Shown piece by piece: positions 28,477-37,064 of a stretch of 64,000 bases of DNA. Source of the stretch: CAVVST01 sp963750995. GTDB lineage: Bacteria; Acidobacteriota; Vicinamibacteria; Vicinamibacterales; UBA2999. The notes beneath the pieces were generated by a model. That model was not told where the DNA came from, ran no database searches, and was given only the letters and a program-made list of their open reading frames with translations. Position 1 is the stretch's first letter; every line of letters begins with the position of its first letter. The stretch spans positions 372,001 to 436,000 of the forward strand of contig CAVVST010000002.1 of the NCBI GenBank assembly GCA_963750995.1, written 5' to 3'. Both the position numbers and the translations under genes were made by a program.

Positions 28477-29642
28477 ATGCGATCGCGTCCGCTCGCCGCG
28501 TTTACCGCCGTCATCCTCGTCATTGGCGGGACGGTGTACATCGCGGCGCCCTATGCTCGCGCGGCGTCACTCTTCGTGCGGGCGGCGAATCTCGGCGGCC
28601 GTACCGGAAGCGTTCGCCAATGCGATGGCCCAGCCGGTCACCGCGATGCCGCGGCACATGGTGCCTACCCGCCAGGGCGAGGTTGCCGCGCAGTGGTATC
28701 GACCGGATGGGCGCGTGCGGCGCGCTACCCTGCTCGTGCCGGGCGTCCATTCGATGGGCATTGCCGAGCCGCGCCTCACAGCGCTCGCCCAGGATCTCGC
28801 CGGCAGCGGCGTGGCGGTGATGACGATGGCGCTGCCCGACCTGATCGGATATCAGATCACAGCTCGATCCGCCGACGTGATCGAAGACGCGGTGAAGTGG
28901 ATGGCGGCACAGCCCGAACTCGCACCCGACGGCCGCGTCGGCATGGTGGGGATCAGCTTTGCCGGCGGCCTGTCGATTGTCGCCGCGGGCCGGCCGTCCA
29001 TTCGTGACAAGGTCGCCTACGTCGTCTCGTTCGGGGGCCATGGCGACCTCGGGCGGGTGCTGAAGTATCTCGCCACGGGCGAAGCTGTCCAGGCACCGGG
29101 CGTCGTTACCCATCCCCCCCACGATTACGGTGTCGCAGTCATCCTGTACGCCGGGGCGGATCGGGTCGTGCCGCCGGAGCAGGTGACGGCGCTGCGCGAC
29201 GGCATCGGTACGTTCCTGCTCGCGTCACAGCTGACGCTCGTCAACATGGACCAGGCGAACGCCACGTTCCAGAAAGCACGCGACATGGTCAAAGGGTTGC
29301 CCGAACCGTCCGCGACCCTGCTGACGTATGTGAACGACCGCAATGTCAAGGCGCTCGGCCCGATCCTGGCGCCTCACCTGCAACTCGAGGCCGACCCGGC
29401 CGCCTCACCCGAGCGGGCGCCAATGCCGCCTGCCGCGCCGGTCTTCCTGTTGCACGGCGCGGAAGACGTGGTCATTCCAACAGCAGAGTCTGTCGTCCTC
29501 GGGGATTACTTGCGCAGCAAAGGGCGTGGAGGTGCATGTCCTGATCAGCCAGATCATCACTCACGCCGAGCTCGATCGATCGGCGGCGATGTCCGAGAGC
29601 TGGAAGCTGGTCTCGTTCTGGGCCGACGTCCTGCGACACTGA
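28477..29642 (+). CDS. Membrane-anchored alpha/beta hydrolase, two frameshifts
   Basis: It begins with an uncleaved or signal-type helix (PLAAFTAVILVIGGTVYIAA). The hydrolase core has an oxyanion strand ATLLVPGVHSMG, a nucleophile elbow GMVGISFAGG, an Asp in LLHGAEDVVIP and a His in SQIITHAELD. The frame breaks near 28610 (before VPEAFANAMA) and again near 29520 (before GVEVHVLISQIITHAEL), each by one base. The repaired length is about 388 residues. The substrate is unknown; the family includes dienelactone hydrolase and acyl-peptidase-like enzymes. It is divergent from cmk across the heptad array. Confidence 0.7.
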
Positions 29643-29748
29643 GGACACGAAGACGCTTAGCCACAAAGGCACCAAGAAACGACTTGCACGAAGGAAGTGC
29701 TTTTGTGACCTTTGTGTTAAACGTCTTTGTGATCTTCGTGGGAAGGCG
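29641..29748. repeat. Palindromic 8-9 bp phased repeat
   Basis: The left arm has four 8-mers (ACACGAAG, ACGCTTAG, CCACAAAG, GCACCAAG). The right arm has the complementary units CTTTGTGTT, CTTTGTGAT and CTTCGTGGG. Between them is a second hairpin, GCACGAAGGAAGTGC. It fills the spacer between the hydrolase and the pseudouridine synthase, ending 2 bases before the latter's start. Confidence 0.6.
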
Positions 29749-29750
29749 TG

Positions 29751-30543
29751 ATGGAGCGGCTTCAAAAAATACTCTCCCAGGCAGGCATCGCCTCCCGGCG
29801 CGCGGCTGAGAAGCTGATCGCGGACGGGCGCGTGTCGGTGAACGGAACCACCGTGCGAGAGATGGGGACGAAGGCCGATCTGTCGGTTGACGACATCCGC
29901 GTCGACGGGCGCCGCCTCAAGGCGCCCGAACGCCTGCGCTACATCCTTCTCAACAAGCCAGCGGGCTACGTCACGACACGATCGGATCCGCAGCGGCGGC
30001 CGACCGTGATCGATCTGCTGCGAGGGGTGCGCGAGTACGTGTATCCGGTCGGACGGCTGGACTACGACACTGAAGGACTGCTGCTGCTGACCAACGACGG
30101 CGACCTCGCCGCGAGGCTGACCCATCCGCGACACGGCGTCGAACGGACGTATGAGGCGCGCGTCGCCGGCGTGCCCGGCGCAGACGCGCTGGAACGGCTG
30201 CGGAAAGGCATTCCGCTCGACGGGCGGCGTACCCAGCCGGCGGACGTCGATCTCCTCAGCCGGGGACGCTACGATCGGCGCGATGCCGACGGCCTGCTGC
30301 GCATCACGATCCGCGAAGGACGCAACCGCCAGGTGCGGCGGATGTGCGAGAGCGGTGGGCCATCCGGTGAAGGCACTCGCGCGCACGCGCATCGGCACGC
30401 TCACCGATCGGCAGCTCAAGCCGGGAACCTGGCGCGAACTGCGCGCCGAGGAAATCCGCGCGCTGAAGAAATCCGCCGCTACTCCTCCAGCGGCAGCATC
30501 CCCTCGCGCGGGTCGAGCTCCTGGAGCCCGCCGGGCGGATTGA
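29751..30543 (+). CDS. rluB: RsuA/RluB-family rRNA pseudouridine synthase, one frameshift
   Basis: An S4 RNA-binding domain (RLQKILSQAGIASRRAAEKL) is followed by the catalytic domain. The active-site Asp is in VGRLDYDTEGLLLLTNDG, with YILLNKPAGYVTT before it and EGRNRQVRRMCES after it. An extra G near 30355 breaks the frame. Repaired, it continues VGHPVKALARTRIGTLTD and LKPGTWRELRAEEIRALK and ends at 30543, about 263 residues. It converts a uridine in 23S (RluB/E/F type) or 16S (RsuA) rRNA. RluB is the usual assignment beside scpAB. Its 3' end overlaps the convergent scpB by 65 bases. Confidence 0.85.
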
Positions 30544-31133
30544 ACCCGAGCGCTTCCGCCATGTCCTCGATCTTCGGCAGGTCGTTCAGATCGTTCAGCC
30601 CGAACCGGATCAGGAATTCCTTCGTCGTCGCGTAAAGAAACGGACGGCCAACGACGTTCTTGCGGCCGACGATCTTGATCAGGTGACGCTCCAGCAGCGT
30701 TGACAGCACGCCCGACGTGTTGACGCCGCGGATGTCGGAGATTTCGAGCGCGGTGATTGGCTGTTTGTAGGCGATCACCGCCAGCGTCTCCAGCCCCTGC
30801 ACGGTCAGCTTCTGGGCGGAACGCTCGTGGAAGAGCCGCCGCACCCACTCGTGCAGCTCGGGGCGGGTGACGATCTGATAGCCTCCGGCGACATCGACGA
30901 ACTGCAGCCCTGGGCGCTGATCGTATTCCGCCCTGAGCGCGTCCACCGCCGCCGCCACGTCCTCGTTCGGCTCTTCGGCCAGCAGCTTGAACAGCAGCTT
31001 CGGGGTAATTGGTTCGGGCGACGCGAAAATCAGCGCCTCGACGATGGCCTTGAGCTCGGCCCCCGCGGCCGGCGCCGGCTGTTCCGTGTCTGCGTGCGGT
31101 TCGGTGGGTGCGGTCTGGTCTGACATGGTCATG
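30479..31133 (-). CDS. scpB: Segregation and condensation protein B
   Basis: About 217 residues from the ATG at 31133, which overlaps the scpA stop as ATGA. Two winged-helix domains are present: KAIVEALIFASPEPITPKLL at the start, and KLTVQGLETLAVIAYKQPIT followed by ISDIRGVNTSGVLSTLLERH, the ScpB signature. ScpB partners ScpA and SMC in chromosome condensation. Short acidic linkers flank the domains. It is operonic with scpA and convergent with the pseudouridine synthase, an arrangement seen in many bacteria. Confidence 0.95.
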
Positions 31134-31923
31134 ATTGCGGATCGCCGATCGGATGCGGCGCGTCCGCCGGCCGGGCCCGCTTGTAGACCCGGATCGGCCC
31201 GAAGCCGCCGGTCTGGAATACGCGAATCTGTTTGAGTCGAATCATTTCGAGCAGCGCCAGGAACGTCACGATCATGAACGACCGGGAGCCGTCGCCGTCG
31301 GTGAACAGGTCTTCGAAGCCGCACGCCTCGGTCTCCGACAGCCGCCCGAGCAGCTGGGCGATGCGATCCTCGATCGACATCTGGTCGGGCGGGAGCACCA
31401 TCCGCGGCCGCCGGCTCGCGCGCTCGAGCACGCCGCGGAAGGCGGACATCAGCGTGAACAGATCGACTTCGAGCTCCGGCTCGTAGTCGTCGCCCGCCGC
31501 CTCCGCCACGCTCGCGTCGGGTCGGCCGAACTGGGCGCCGCGAAGCGTCTCGCGGTCGTGCAGCAGCTCGGCCGCGGCTTTGTATTTCTGGTGCTCGAGC
31601 AGGCGCCGCACCAGCGCCTCGCGCGGATCCTCCTCCGGGCCGGCGTCCTGCTGCGACGGATCGGGGCGCGGCAGCAGCGTCCGCGACTTGATGTGGATCA
31701 GCGTCGCCGCCATGACCAGGAACTCCCCCGCCACGTCGAGGTTCATTTCCTGCATCAAGTCGATGCAGCCGAGGTACTGCTCGGTGATCAGCGAAATCGG
31801 GATGTCGTAGATGTTCAGCTCGTTCTTGCGAATGAGATGCAGCAGGAGGTCGAGCGGGCCCTCGAAGCGATCGAGCTTGACATGGTAGGCGTCGGGCGAC
31901 GATTCGAAGTCAGTGTGGTCCAT
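31129..31923 (-). CDS. scpA: Segregation and condensation protein A
   Basis: 264 residues from the ATG at 31923. The N-terminal SMC-head-binding helix region has VKLDRFEGPLDLLLHLIRKN and DIPISLITEQYL, then AATLIHIKSRTLLPRPD. The C-terminal winged helix is SFMIVTFLALLEMIRLKQIR. It is divergent from trpS with 30 bases between starts. It is the kleisin subunit bridging SMC heads, and the coupled scpB follows it. Confidence 0.95.
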   Translation of the reverse strand: MDHTDFESSPDAYHVKLDRFEGPLDLLLHLIRKNELNIYDIPISLITEQYLGCIDLMQEMNLDVAGEFLVMAATLIHIKSRTLLPRPDPSQQDAGPEEDPREALVRRLLEHQKYKAAAELLHDRETLRGAQFGRPDASVAEAAGDDYEPELEVDLFTLMSAFRGVLERASRRPRMVLPPDQMSIEDRIAQLLGRLSETEACGFEDLFTDGDGSRSFMIVTFLALLEMIRLKQIRVFQTGGFGPIRVYKRARPADAPHPIGDPQS

Positions 31924-31953
31924 TACGATCGTGGCGCTTATGATAGTGGTTCG

Positions 31954-33060
31954 ATGAGCGAGATCGCCAACGATCAGGCCGCTGCGACGTTCGAAGAAGC
32001 CGTTCGCCGCTCGCAGGCGCTGCGCGACGATTTCACCAGGCATCCGCGACGATATCGCGTGCTGACAGGCGATCGCCCTACCGGCGCGCTTCACATCGGC
32101 CACTACTTCGGTTCGCTGAAGAACCGCGTCGAGTTGCAGGAACTTGGCGTCGAGACATTCATTGTCGTTGCCGATTACCAGGTGCTGACCGACCGCGACT
32201 CGGTAGACAGCATTCCCGACAACGTCCGGGAGCTCGTGCTCGACTACCTCGCCGTCGGCCTCGATCCCGCGACCGGACGGACCCACATCTTCTGTCACAG
32301 TCACGTGCCGGCGCTCAATCAGCTCCTCATTCCTTTTCTCACGCTGGTCGGGATGGGAGAACTCGATCGCAACCCCACGGTGAAGGAAGAAATCGAGGCC
32401 GCCGGCCTGACCACCGTCAACGCGGCGATGTACACGTATCCGGTCCACCAGGCGGCCGACATCCTGTTCTGCAAGGGAAACGTCGTCCCGGTCGGCAAGG
32501 ATCAACTGCCCCACCTGGAACTGACGCGCAAGATTGCACGGCGCTTCAACCAGCGGTTCTGCAAGGAAGGATCGCCGCTGTTTCCCGAGCCGGAGGCGCT
32601 GCTGTCGAATGCGCCGAAGATCCTCGGCTTGGACGGGTCGCAGAAAATGAGCAAGAGCCGCAACAACGCCATCATGTTGCGCGCCACCGCCGACGAGACC
32701 GCCGCGCTGATCAAAAAGGCCAAGACCGATACCGACCGTCAGATCACGTACGAACCGGCTCGGCGACCGGAAGTGGCCAATCTCCTGCTCCTGGCATCGC
32801 TGTGCACGGGTGAGGCGCCCGAAGACATCGCGGCGCGGATTGGCGACGGCGGCAGCGGCGCGCTCAAAAAAGAGGTGACCGAGGCCCTCAACGGCGCGCT
32901 GGCCCCGATCCGTGCCCGGCGCGCCGCGCTCGCGCTCGATGCCGCCGTCGTTCCTCACACGCTTCGCCGCGGCATCGCGGAAGCCAACAGCATCGCCGAC
33001 GAGACCTTGCGGCAAACACGCGCCGCGATGAACATGGGCTACGGCATCGACGCTACTTGA
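31954..33060 (+). CDS. trpS: Tryptophanyl-tRNA synthetase
   Basis: 368 residues. The class I motifs are GALHIGHYFGSL (HIGH) near residue 46 and KMSKSRNN (KMSKS) near residue 230. Between them TVNAAMYTYPVHQAADIL and VGKDQLPHLELTRKIARRFN are typical TrpRS segments. It has a short N-terminal extension of about 30 residues before RVLTGDRPTG. It charges tRNA-Trp. Its 3' end overlaps the convergent cupin gene by 8 bases. Confidence 0.96.
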   Translation: MSEIANDQAAATFEEAVRRSQALRDDFTRHPRRYRVLTGDRPTGALHIGHYFGSLKNRVELQELGVETFIVVADYQVLTDRDSVDSIPDNVRELVLDYLAVGLDPATGRTHIFCHSHVPALNQLLIPFLTLVGMGELDRNPTVKEEIEAAGLTTVNAAMYTYPVHQAADILFCKGNVVPVGKDQLPHLELTRKIARRFNQRFCKEGSPLFPEPEALLSNAPKILGLDGSQKMSKSRNNAIMLRATADETAALIKKAKTDTDRQITYEPARRPEVANLLLLASLCTGEAPEDIAARIGDGGSGALKKEVTEALNGALAPIRARRAALALDAAVVPHTLRRGIAEANSIADETLRQTRAAMNMGYGIDAT

Positions 33061-33457
33061 CCTGCGTCGTCAGCGGCTTGCCCTTCTCTGCGACGAGTGT
33101 GACCAGGATCTTGATTGGCGTCTTGCCGTGGTTCATGCCTTCGTGAACCTGGCCCGGCTTGACACTGAAGGATTCGCCGGCCTTGTAAGTCCGCGTCGGA
33201 AGTCCCTGTTGTTCGAGCATGAGCTCTCCTTCCTGGACCTGTCCGACGAGCGTGCCCGGGTGAGTGTGCTGCCCCTCGCGCGCGCCGGCTGCAATCGTCA
33301 CCGCAATCAGCGAGACTTGCTGGCCCGGAACGCTCAGATCTTCCTGAAGCAGGACCTTGCGTTCGACCCCGGTCTGCGCCTGCAGGAGCGACGCAGGTAA
33401 CAGCAATAGCGACACGACGGCGAAAGCAAGGACACGTGTCTTCGAGACGTTCAACAT
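33053..33457 (-). CDS. Secreted small cupin-domain protein
   Basis: 134 residues with a signal peptide (VLAFAVVSLLLLPASLLQAQ). The single cupin barrel shows motif 1 as AREGQHTHPGTLVGQVQEGE, with two His and a Glu as metal ligands, and motif 2 as KPGQVHEGMNHG. Such small exported cupins are common. The substrate or ligand is unknown. It lies 13 bases downstream of the M50 protease gene and may be co-transcribed with it. Confidence 0.85.
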   Translation of the reverse strand: MLNVSKTRVLAFAVVSLLLLPASLLQAQTGVERKVLLQEDLSVPGQQVSLIAVTIAAGAREGQHTHPGTLVGQVQEGELMLEQQGLPTRTYKAGESFSVKPGQVHEGMNHGKTPIKILVTLVAEKGKPLTTQVK

Positions 33458-33470
33458 CTTCCGACTCCTC

Positions 33471-34082
33471 TCACAAAAGCCACGACACCAGCAGCGACGC
33501 GGGCGGCGACACGATCGTCCACAAAATGCCGCTCAGCATCAAGCCGTAGAGAATCAGAAAGCCATAAGGCCGGAGCCTATCGAAGGCCTCGGCCATCGAG
33601 CCGGTCAGCAGCCCTGACAGCACGTTGCCGCCGTCGAGCGGGGGCACCGGCACCATGTTAAACAGCGCGAGCAGAATATTGATGTAAACGGCGCTTTCAC
33701 AGGCGCCGGAGACAGGTCCCCCGGGTACGATGCGCACGAGGATGGCGGCAACGACGGCGAGTACAAGGTTGCTCGCCGGTCCGGCGGCGGCGACCAGCAT
33801 GAATTTCTGACGCCAGTTCGGCGCCAGCGCCCGGGTGTTGACCGGCACCGGCTTCGCCCAGCCAATCAGCGGCACATTCGTGACCAGCGCGATGAGCGGA
33901 AACAGGATCGTGCCGATCGGATCGATGTGGACGGCGGGATTGAGCGACAGCCGGCCGAGCATCCGTGCCGTCGGGTCACCCAGCCGATCCGCGGCCCAGG
34001 CATGCGCTGCTTCGTGGACGGTCAACGAAAGGAGCAGGACGACGAAGCCGGTGAGGAGTGGAACGAAATCGATTGTCGGCAA
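33471..34082 (-). CDS. Site-2-protease-like M50 membrane metallopeptidase
   Basis: 203 residues with about five helices. The zinc motif is HEAAH at residues 23-27, and the third ligand is in VPPLDGGNVLSG. The segments AAGPASNLVLAVVAAIL and GWAKPVPVNTRAL are typical of the compact YwhC/S2P-homolog group without a PDZ domain. It is an intramembrane protease; natural substrates of this subgroup are mostly unknown. Confidence 0.92.
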   Translation of the reverse strand: MPTIDFVPLLTGFVVLLLSLTVHEAAHAWAADRLGDPTARMLGRLSLNPAVHIDPIGTILFPLIALVTNVPLIGWAKPVPVNTRALAPNWRQKFMLVAAAGPASNLVLAVVAAILVRIVPGGPVSGACESAVYINILLALFNMVPVPPLDGGNVLSGLLTGSMAEAFDRLRPYGFLILYGLMLSGILWTIVSPPASLLVSWLL

Positions 34083-34133
34083 GCGGGCCGACAGCGTAAC
34101 ACGCGGCAGGCCCCGGGGCCCAGGCGTCTGGCC

Positions 34134-34781
34134 TCAGTCCGAGCCGCGGGCAATAGGCGCTGCGCCCTGTTGGGTGTGATACCGCGACTGGCGATCGTTG
34201 AGCAGCCAGGTGCCGAGCAGGTCGGCCTCGTCCGCCTGCACGCCGGTGTGCGCGCGGCAGATACGGTGCAGCGCCTCGGCGTCGCGCACGTCGCCAAAAT
34301 GCGCCGACGCATAGCCGCACAGCAGAGTGATCGACTCGCGGGCGGCGAGCTGGTTCCACAGCATCTCGAGTTCGTGCGCCGTGTCGAAGCGGGCCTGCTC
34401 CGCCAGGATGTCCACCATCTCGCCGTACGCGTACAGACGGCCGAACTTCGACAGCCGGGCCACCGTCGCCCCGATCAGTTCGTGGAAGAGCCCCGGTTCT
34501 GGCGAGTCCTCGACGAAACTGGCCAGCGTCGCCACCGCATCCAACACCACCAGCCGACCCTCGGCAGCCATTTCGGCCACCGGGCAGCCCTTTCCGTTGA
34601 GCCGCGTGAGGATCAGCGCCCAGTTGATCGGCCGCGCCACGACCAGCAGCGGCGCGCCGGACACCCAGCCGCGATACAGAAAACTCGCGGCGCCTTCGAC
34701 CCGTGAGTCCGGCTCATCGAACAGCTGGACCAGATGCTCGCTATGGCGGTGTAGGTGTAACAGACGCGCGCGGTCAATCAC
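34134..34781 (-). CDS. Stand-alone MEDS sensory-domain protein
   Basis: 215 residues from a GTG. It begins HLHRHSEHLVQLFDEPD and continues AASFLYRGWVSGAPLLVVAR, then GRLVVLDAVATLASFVED, matching the MEDS (DcmR-like) sensory domain, which has a KaiC-like fold. In most proteins this domain is joined to a histidine kinase or a DNA-binding domain; here nothing else is fused. It may sense a small molecule and act through a partner encoded elsewhere. There is a short C-terminal tail rich in polar residues. Confidence 0.8.
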   Translation of the reverse strand: MIDRARLLHLHRHSEHLVQLFDEPDSRVEGAASFLYRGWVSGAPLLVVARPINWALILTRLNGKGCPVAEMAAEGRLVVLDAVATLASFVEDSPEPGLFHELIGATVARLSKFGRLYAYGEMVDILAEQARFDTAHELEMLWNQLAARESITLLCGYASAHFGDVRDAEALHRICRAHTGVQADEADLLGTWLLNDRQSRYHTQQGAAPIARGSD

Positions 34782-35135
34782 TGATAGCTCCCGGCGGCGT
34801 TCGCCGATGGTCGAACCAAAATCAGCCTACGTGTGCGATCAAGCACTCGCAAGCACGACGGATGCACAACAGCGGGCCAGCGGGAGCGTATGTGGCTGCT
34901 GCCGAACGGTGGAGCTACAGGCAACCGGTATGCCCATCCCGGACCAGTGCCGTAACCCTCGTGCACGCTGACGTTAGAGGAACGAGGGCTGCTGGAGCCG
35001 GCACGCGGACGGTCCGTGATGATCCGAAAATGACAATTAGTGTCAACGCCAACTGTCAGTTTTTGGCTGAGGAACAATCCACGTCGAACAGGGGTTACGG
35101 CCTGCACCTCAAAACGTGGTACACGGTCTTGATGC
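34782..35135. promoter_or_regulatory. Gene-free upstream region of the stress protein with an inverted repeat
   Basis: This 354-base spacer lies between two divergent genes and holds no convincing ORF. The only structure I see is TGACA-ATTAG-TGTCA at 35031-35045, followed by another TGTCA at 35054, about 80-105 bases before the universal stress gene. It could be an operator, but no known regulator is identified. A similar imperfect motif (TGTCA-GATTC-AGACA) lies downstream of that gene at 36127-36141. Confidence 0.35.
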
Positions 35136-36038
35136 ATGCCAAATAGCCCGGTGAGCGCGATTCCGCCACGCACTGTGTTGGTGGCGACCGATTTCTCGGA
35201 GCCAGCGACGCGCGCGCTTGTTTTTGCCGCGCGGATCGCACGCCACTGCGGGGCCGCACTGCATGTGGTGCACGCGGAGCATCCGCTTCTCGGGGCCGCC
35301 GCCGAAAATCGCGGCATCAATCTGGCCCAGGAAACGCTCGAGGAGTTGGAGCGGCTAATCGCGACGACTCCACCGGTCGTGGACTCTTCGCCGCAGCTGC
35401 ACGTCGTGGCGGGGGCCGCGGTGGATGTGATCCTCGGAGTCGCTCATGCTCAGCGCGTCGATCTGATCGTGGCCGGGAGCCGTGGGATATCTGGCGCCGA
35501 AAAGCTGGTTTTCGGGTCCACAACGGAAGGGATCCTGCGGCGGTCGGACGTGGCGGTGTTCGTGGTGCCGCCAGCGTGGACACCAGCCCGGCCGGACACG
35601 GTTGATCTGGCTGGGAACGGACCCGTGATTGCCGGCATCGACATGACGCCTTCGTCAATCGCCGGCGCAAGAGCGGCGTGCAACCTCGCGAAGATTCTCG
35701 GAACATCCGTGGAATTCGTCCACGTCGTCGCTGACCTGACGGTTCCGATGCGGTGGCATCGCCACGCGGCGCAGGCAATGGCGGAGCAAGTCGCCGAAGC
35801 ACGTAAGGAACTCGAAGCCGTGGTGCGCGGACTCGCGTGCCCCGTACCGGTTGAGTGGACGGTCGAAACCGGTGCGGTCGCCGACCGGCTGGCGTCGATG
35901 GCTGGACGGGCCGCCGATCGAGCGCCCCTACTCGTGCTGGGCAAGAAAGCGCCCCGCTCGGGCGAAAGCGCGCCCGGCTCCACTGCGTATCGCGTCCTGT
36001 CGCTCGCCAGCGTGCCGGTCTTGATGGTCGTCGATTAG
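35136..36038 (+). CDS. Tandem-domain universal stress protein
   Basis: 300 residues with two Usp domains, at about 10-148 and 160-300. The first has TVLVATDFSEPATRALVFAA and a nucleotide-binding loop GSRGISGAEKLVFGSTTEGI (G-x2-G-x9-G-S). The second has VIAGIDMTPSSIAGARAACN, but its loop (LGKKAPRSGESAPGSTAYRV) is altered. ATP binding is thus more likely in the first domain. It is probably induced by stress or growth arrest. The ATG at 35136 has no strong ribosome-binding site. Confidence 0.9.
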   Translation: MPNSPVSAIPPRTVLVATDFSEPATRALVFAARIARHCGAALHVVHAEHPLLGAAAENRGINLAQETLEELERLIATTPPVVDSSPQLHVVAGAAVDVILGVAHAQRVDLIVAGSRGISGAEKLVFGSTTEGILRRSDVAVFVVPPAWTPARPDTVDLAGNGPVIAGIDMTPSSIAGARAACNLAKILGTSVEFVHVVADLTVPMRWHRHAAQAMAEQVAEARKELEAVVRGLACPVPVEWTVETGAVADRLASMAGRAADRAPLLVLGKKAPRSGESAPGSTAYRVLSLASVPVLMVVD

Positions 36039-36316
36039 TTGTCGATCGGAAGGTTTTCTGGCGGGGATATTGACAGTCGCCGGAGCAGATGATTCTGCGG
36101 CGCCTCGGGGTTGGACAAGGTCGTATTGTCAGATTCAGACACACCAGTTACCATCGGGGAACGTTTGCGGTTGGCGAGCGCGCTCACGGGTGAGTGCAGG
36201 TCGGGGAACGGACGATAGATGAACGCCAGCGGCACTCGTGACGCTGGAAACCATCGTCTCCCGCGACCAGTCCCACCCCCAGGCACCGGCGCCTCTGTGA
36301 GGTTTGTAAAACGATC

Positions 36317-36568
36317 ATGGTGTGGTTCTTCGAACGCAACGACGAACAGATTCAAGTCGAGACCCGTTACGACAACGCCACGCTCGAGTACGTCGTCGTC
36401 TTGCGACGGCCCGAGCAGAAAGACCAGGTCGCCCGATTCCGGGACTCCGAGAGCCTGCGCGTGCGACTCGACGAGCTCACCCACGAACTCGAGGCGGATG
36501 ATTGGCTGACGAGTGGTCCGCCGGTGATCCTGCCGGACGGCTGGCCTGACCGGCCTCCCTCTCGATAG
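36317..36568 (+). CDS. Small conserved hypothetical protein
   Basis: 83 residues, beginning MVWFFERNDEQIQVETRYDN and continuing YVVVLRRPEQKDQVARFRD. It looks like a small beta-then-helix protein, with a long amphipathic helix in SLRVRLDELTHELEADDW. Small soluble proteins starting MVWFFER are frequent in acidobacterial genomes in my experience, but I cannot assign a family. The 278 bases upstream hold nothing else I can identify apart from the imperfect inverted repeat at 36127-36141. Confidence 0.55.
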   Translation: MVWFFERNDEQIQVETRYDNATLEYVVVLRRPEQKDQVARFRDSESLRVRLDELTHELEADDWLTSGPPVILPDGWPDRPPSR

Positions 36569-36587
36569 TCCTTCCTCGCCGCGCGCG

Positions 36588-37049
36588 CTAGCGGCTCGCG
36601 GTTTCCTTCGTAGCCGCCACCAGCCGCTCGATGTCGGCCGCTGGACGGGCACCGGCGACGCGTGTGACTTCGCGGCCGTCGCGGAAGACGGCGATGGTGG
36701 GGATCGATCGAATTCGGAATCGCTCTCCGAGCTGGGGCTCGGCGTCGGTGTTCACTTTGACGACCAGCGCCTCGCCGGCCAGGTCGCGCGCCACCTTCTC
36801 GAATTCCGGCGCCATCGCCCGGCAGGGGCCGCACCACGGCGCCCAGAAGTCCACCACGATCGGAATCGAACTCGCTGAAAGCATCGCGTCGAAGTGCGCG
36901 CCGCCCGCCTCTATAGGAACTGCCGGCGGCGGCAGCGCTGTCTGGCACTTGCCGCAGCGCGCCGGGCGGTCGAGCGTCCTGAACGCCAGGCGATTCGTAC
37001 TGCCGCACGAGGGACAGGACGTCAGCGCGCCACGATCATCGATCTTCAT
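36588..37049 (-). CDS. trxC: Thioredoxin 2-like protein with N-terminal zinc ribbon
   Basis: 153 residues. An N-terminal zinc-binding module has CPSC (12-15) and CGKC (32-35), as in TrxC. The thioredoxin domain has the active site WCGPC preceded by VVDFWAP, then the cis-Pro loop SIPTIAVFRDG. It reduces protein disulfides in the cytoplasm, and the zinc module is thought to be redox-sensitive. It is convergent with the small gene at 36317, with a 19-base gap. Confidence 0.92.
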   Translation of the reverse strand: MKIDDRGALTSCPSCGSTNRLAFRTLDRPARCGKCQTALPPPAVPIEAGGAHFDAMLSASSIPIVVDFWAPWCGPCRAMAPEFEKVARDLAGEALVVKVNTDAEPQLGERFRIRSIPTIAVFRDGREVTRVAGARPAADIERLVAATKETASR

Positions 37050-37064
37050 CGACCCCTCTCCGCT

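Noticed and set aside
31923..33015. Upstream extension of scpA to a 628-codon frame
   Set aside because: The extension is antisense to trpS and unlike any ScpA; the ATG at 31923 matches the family start.
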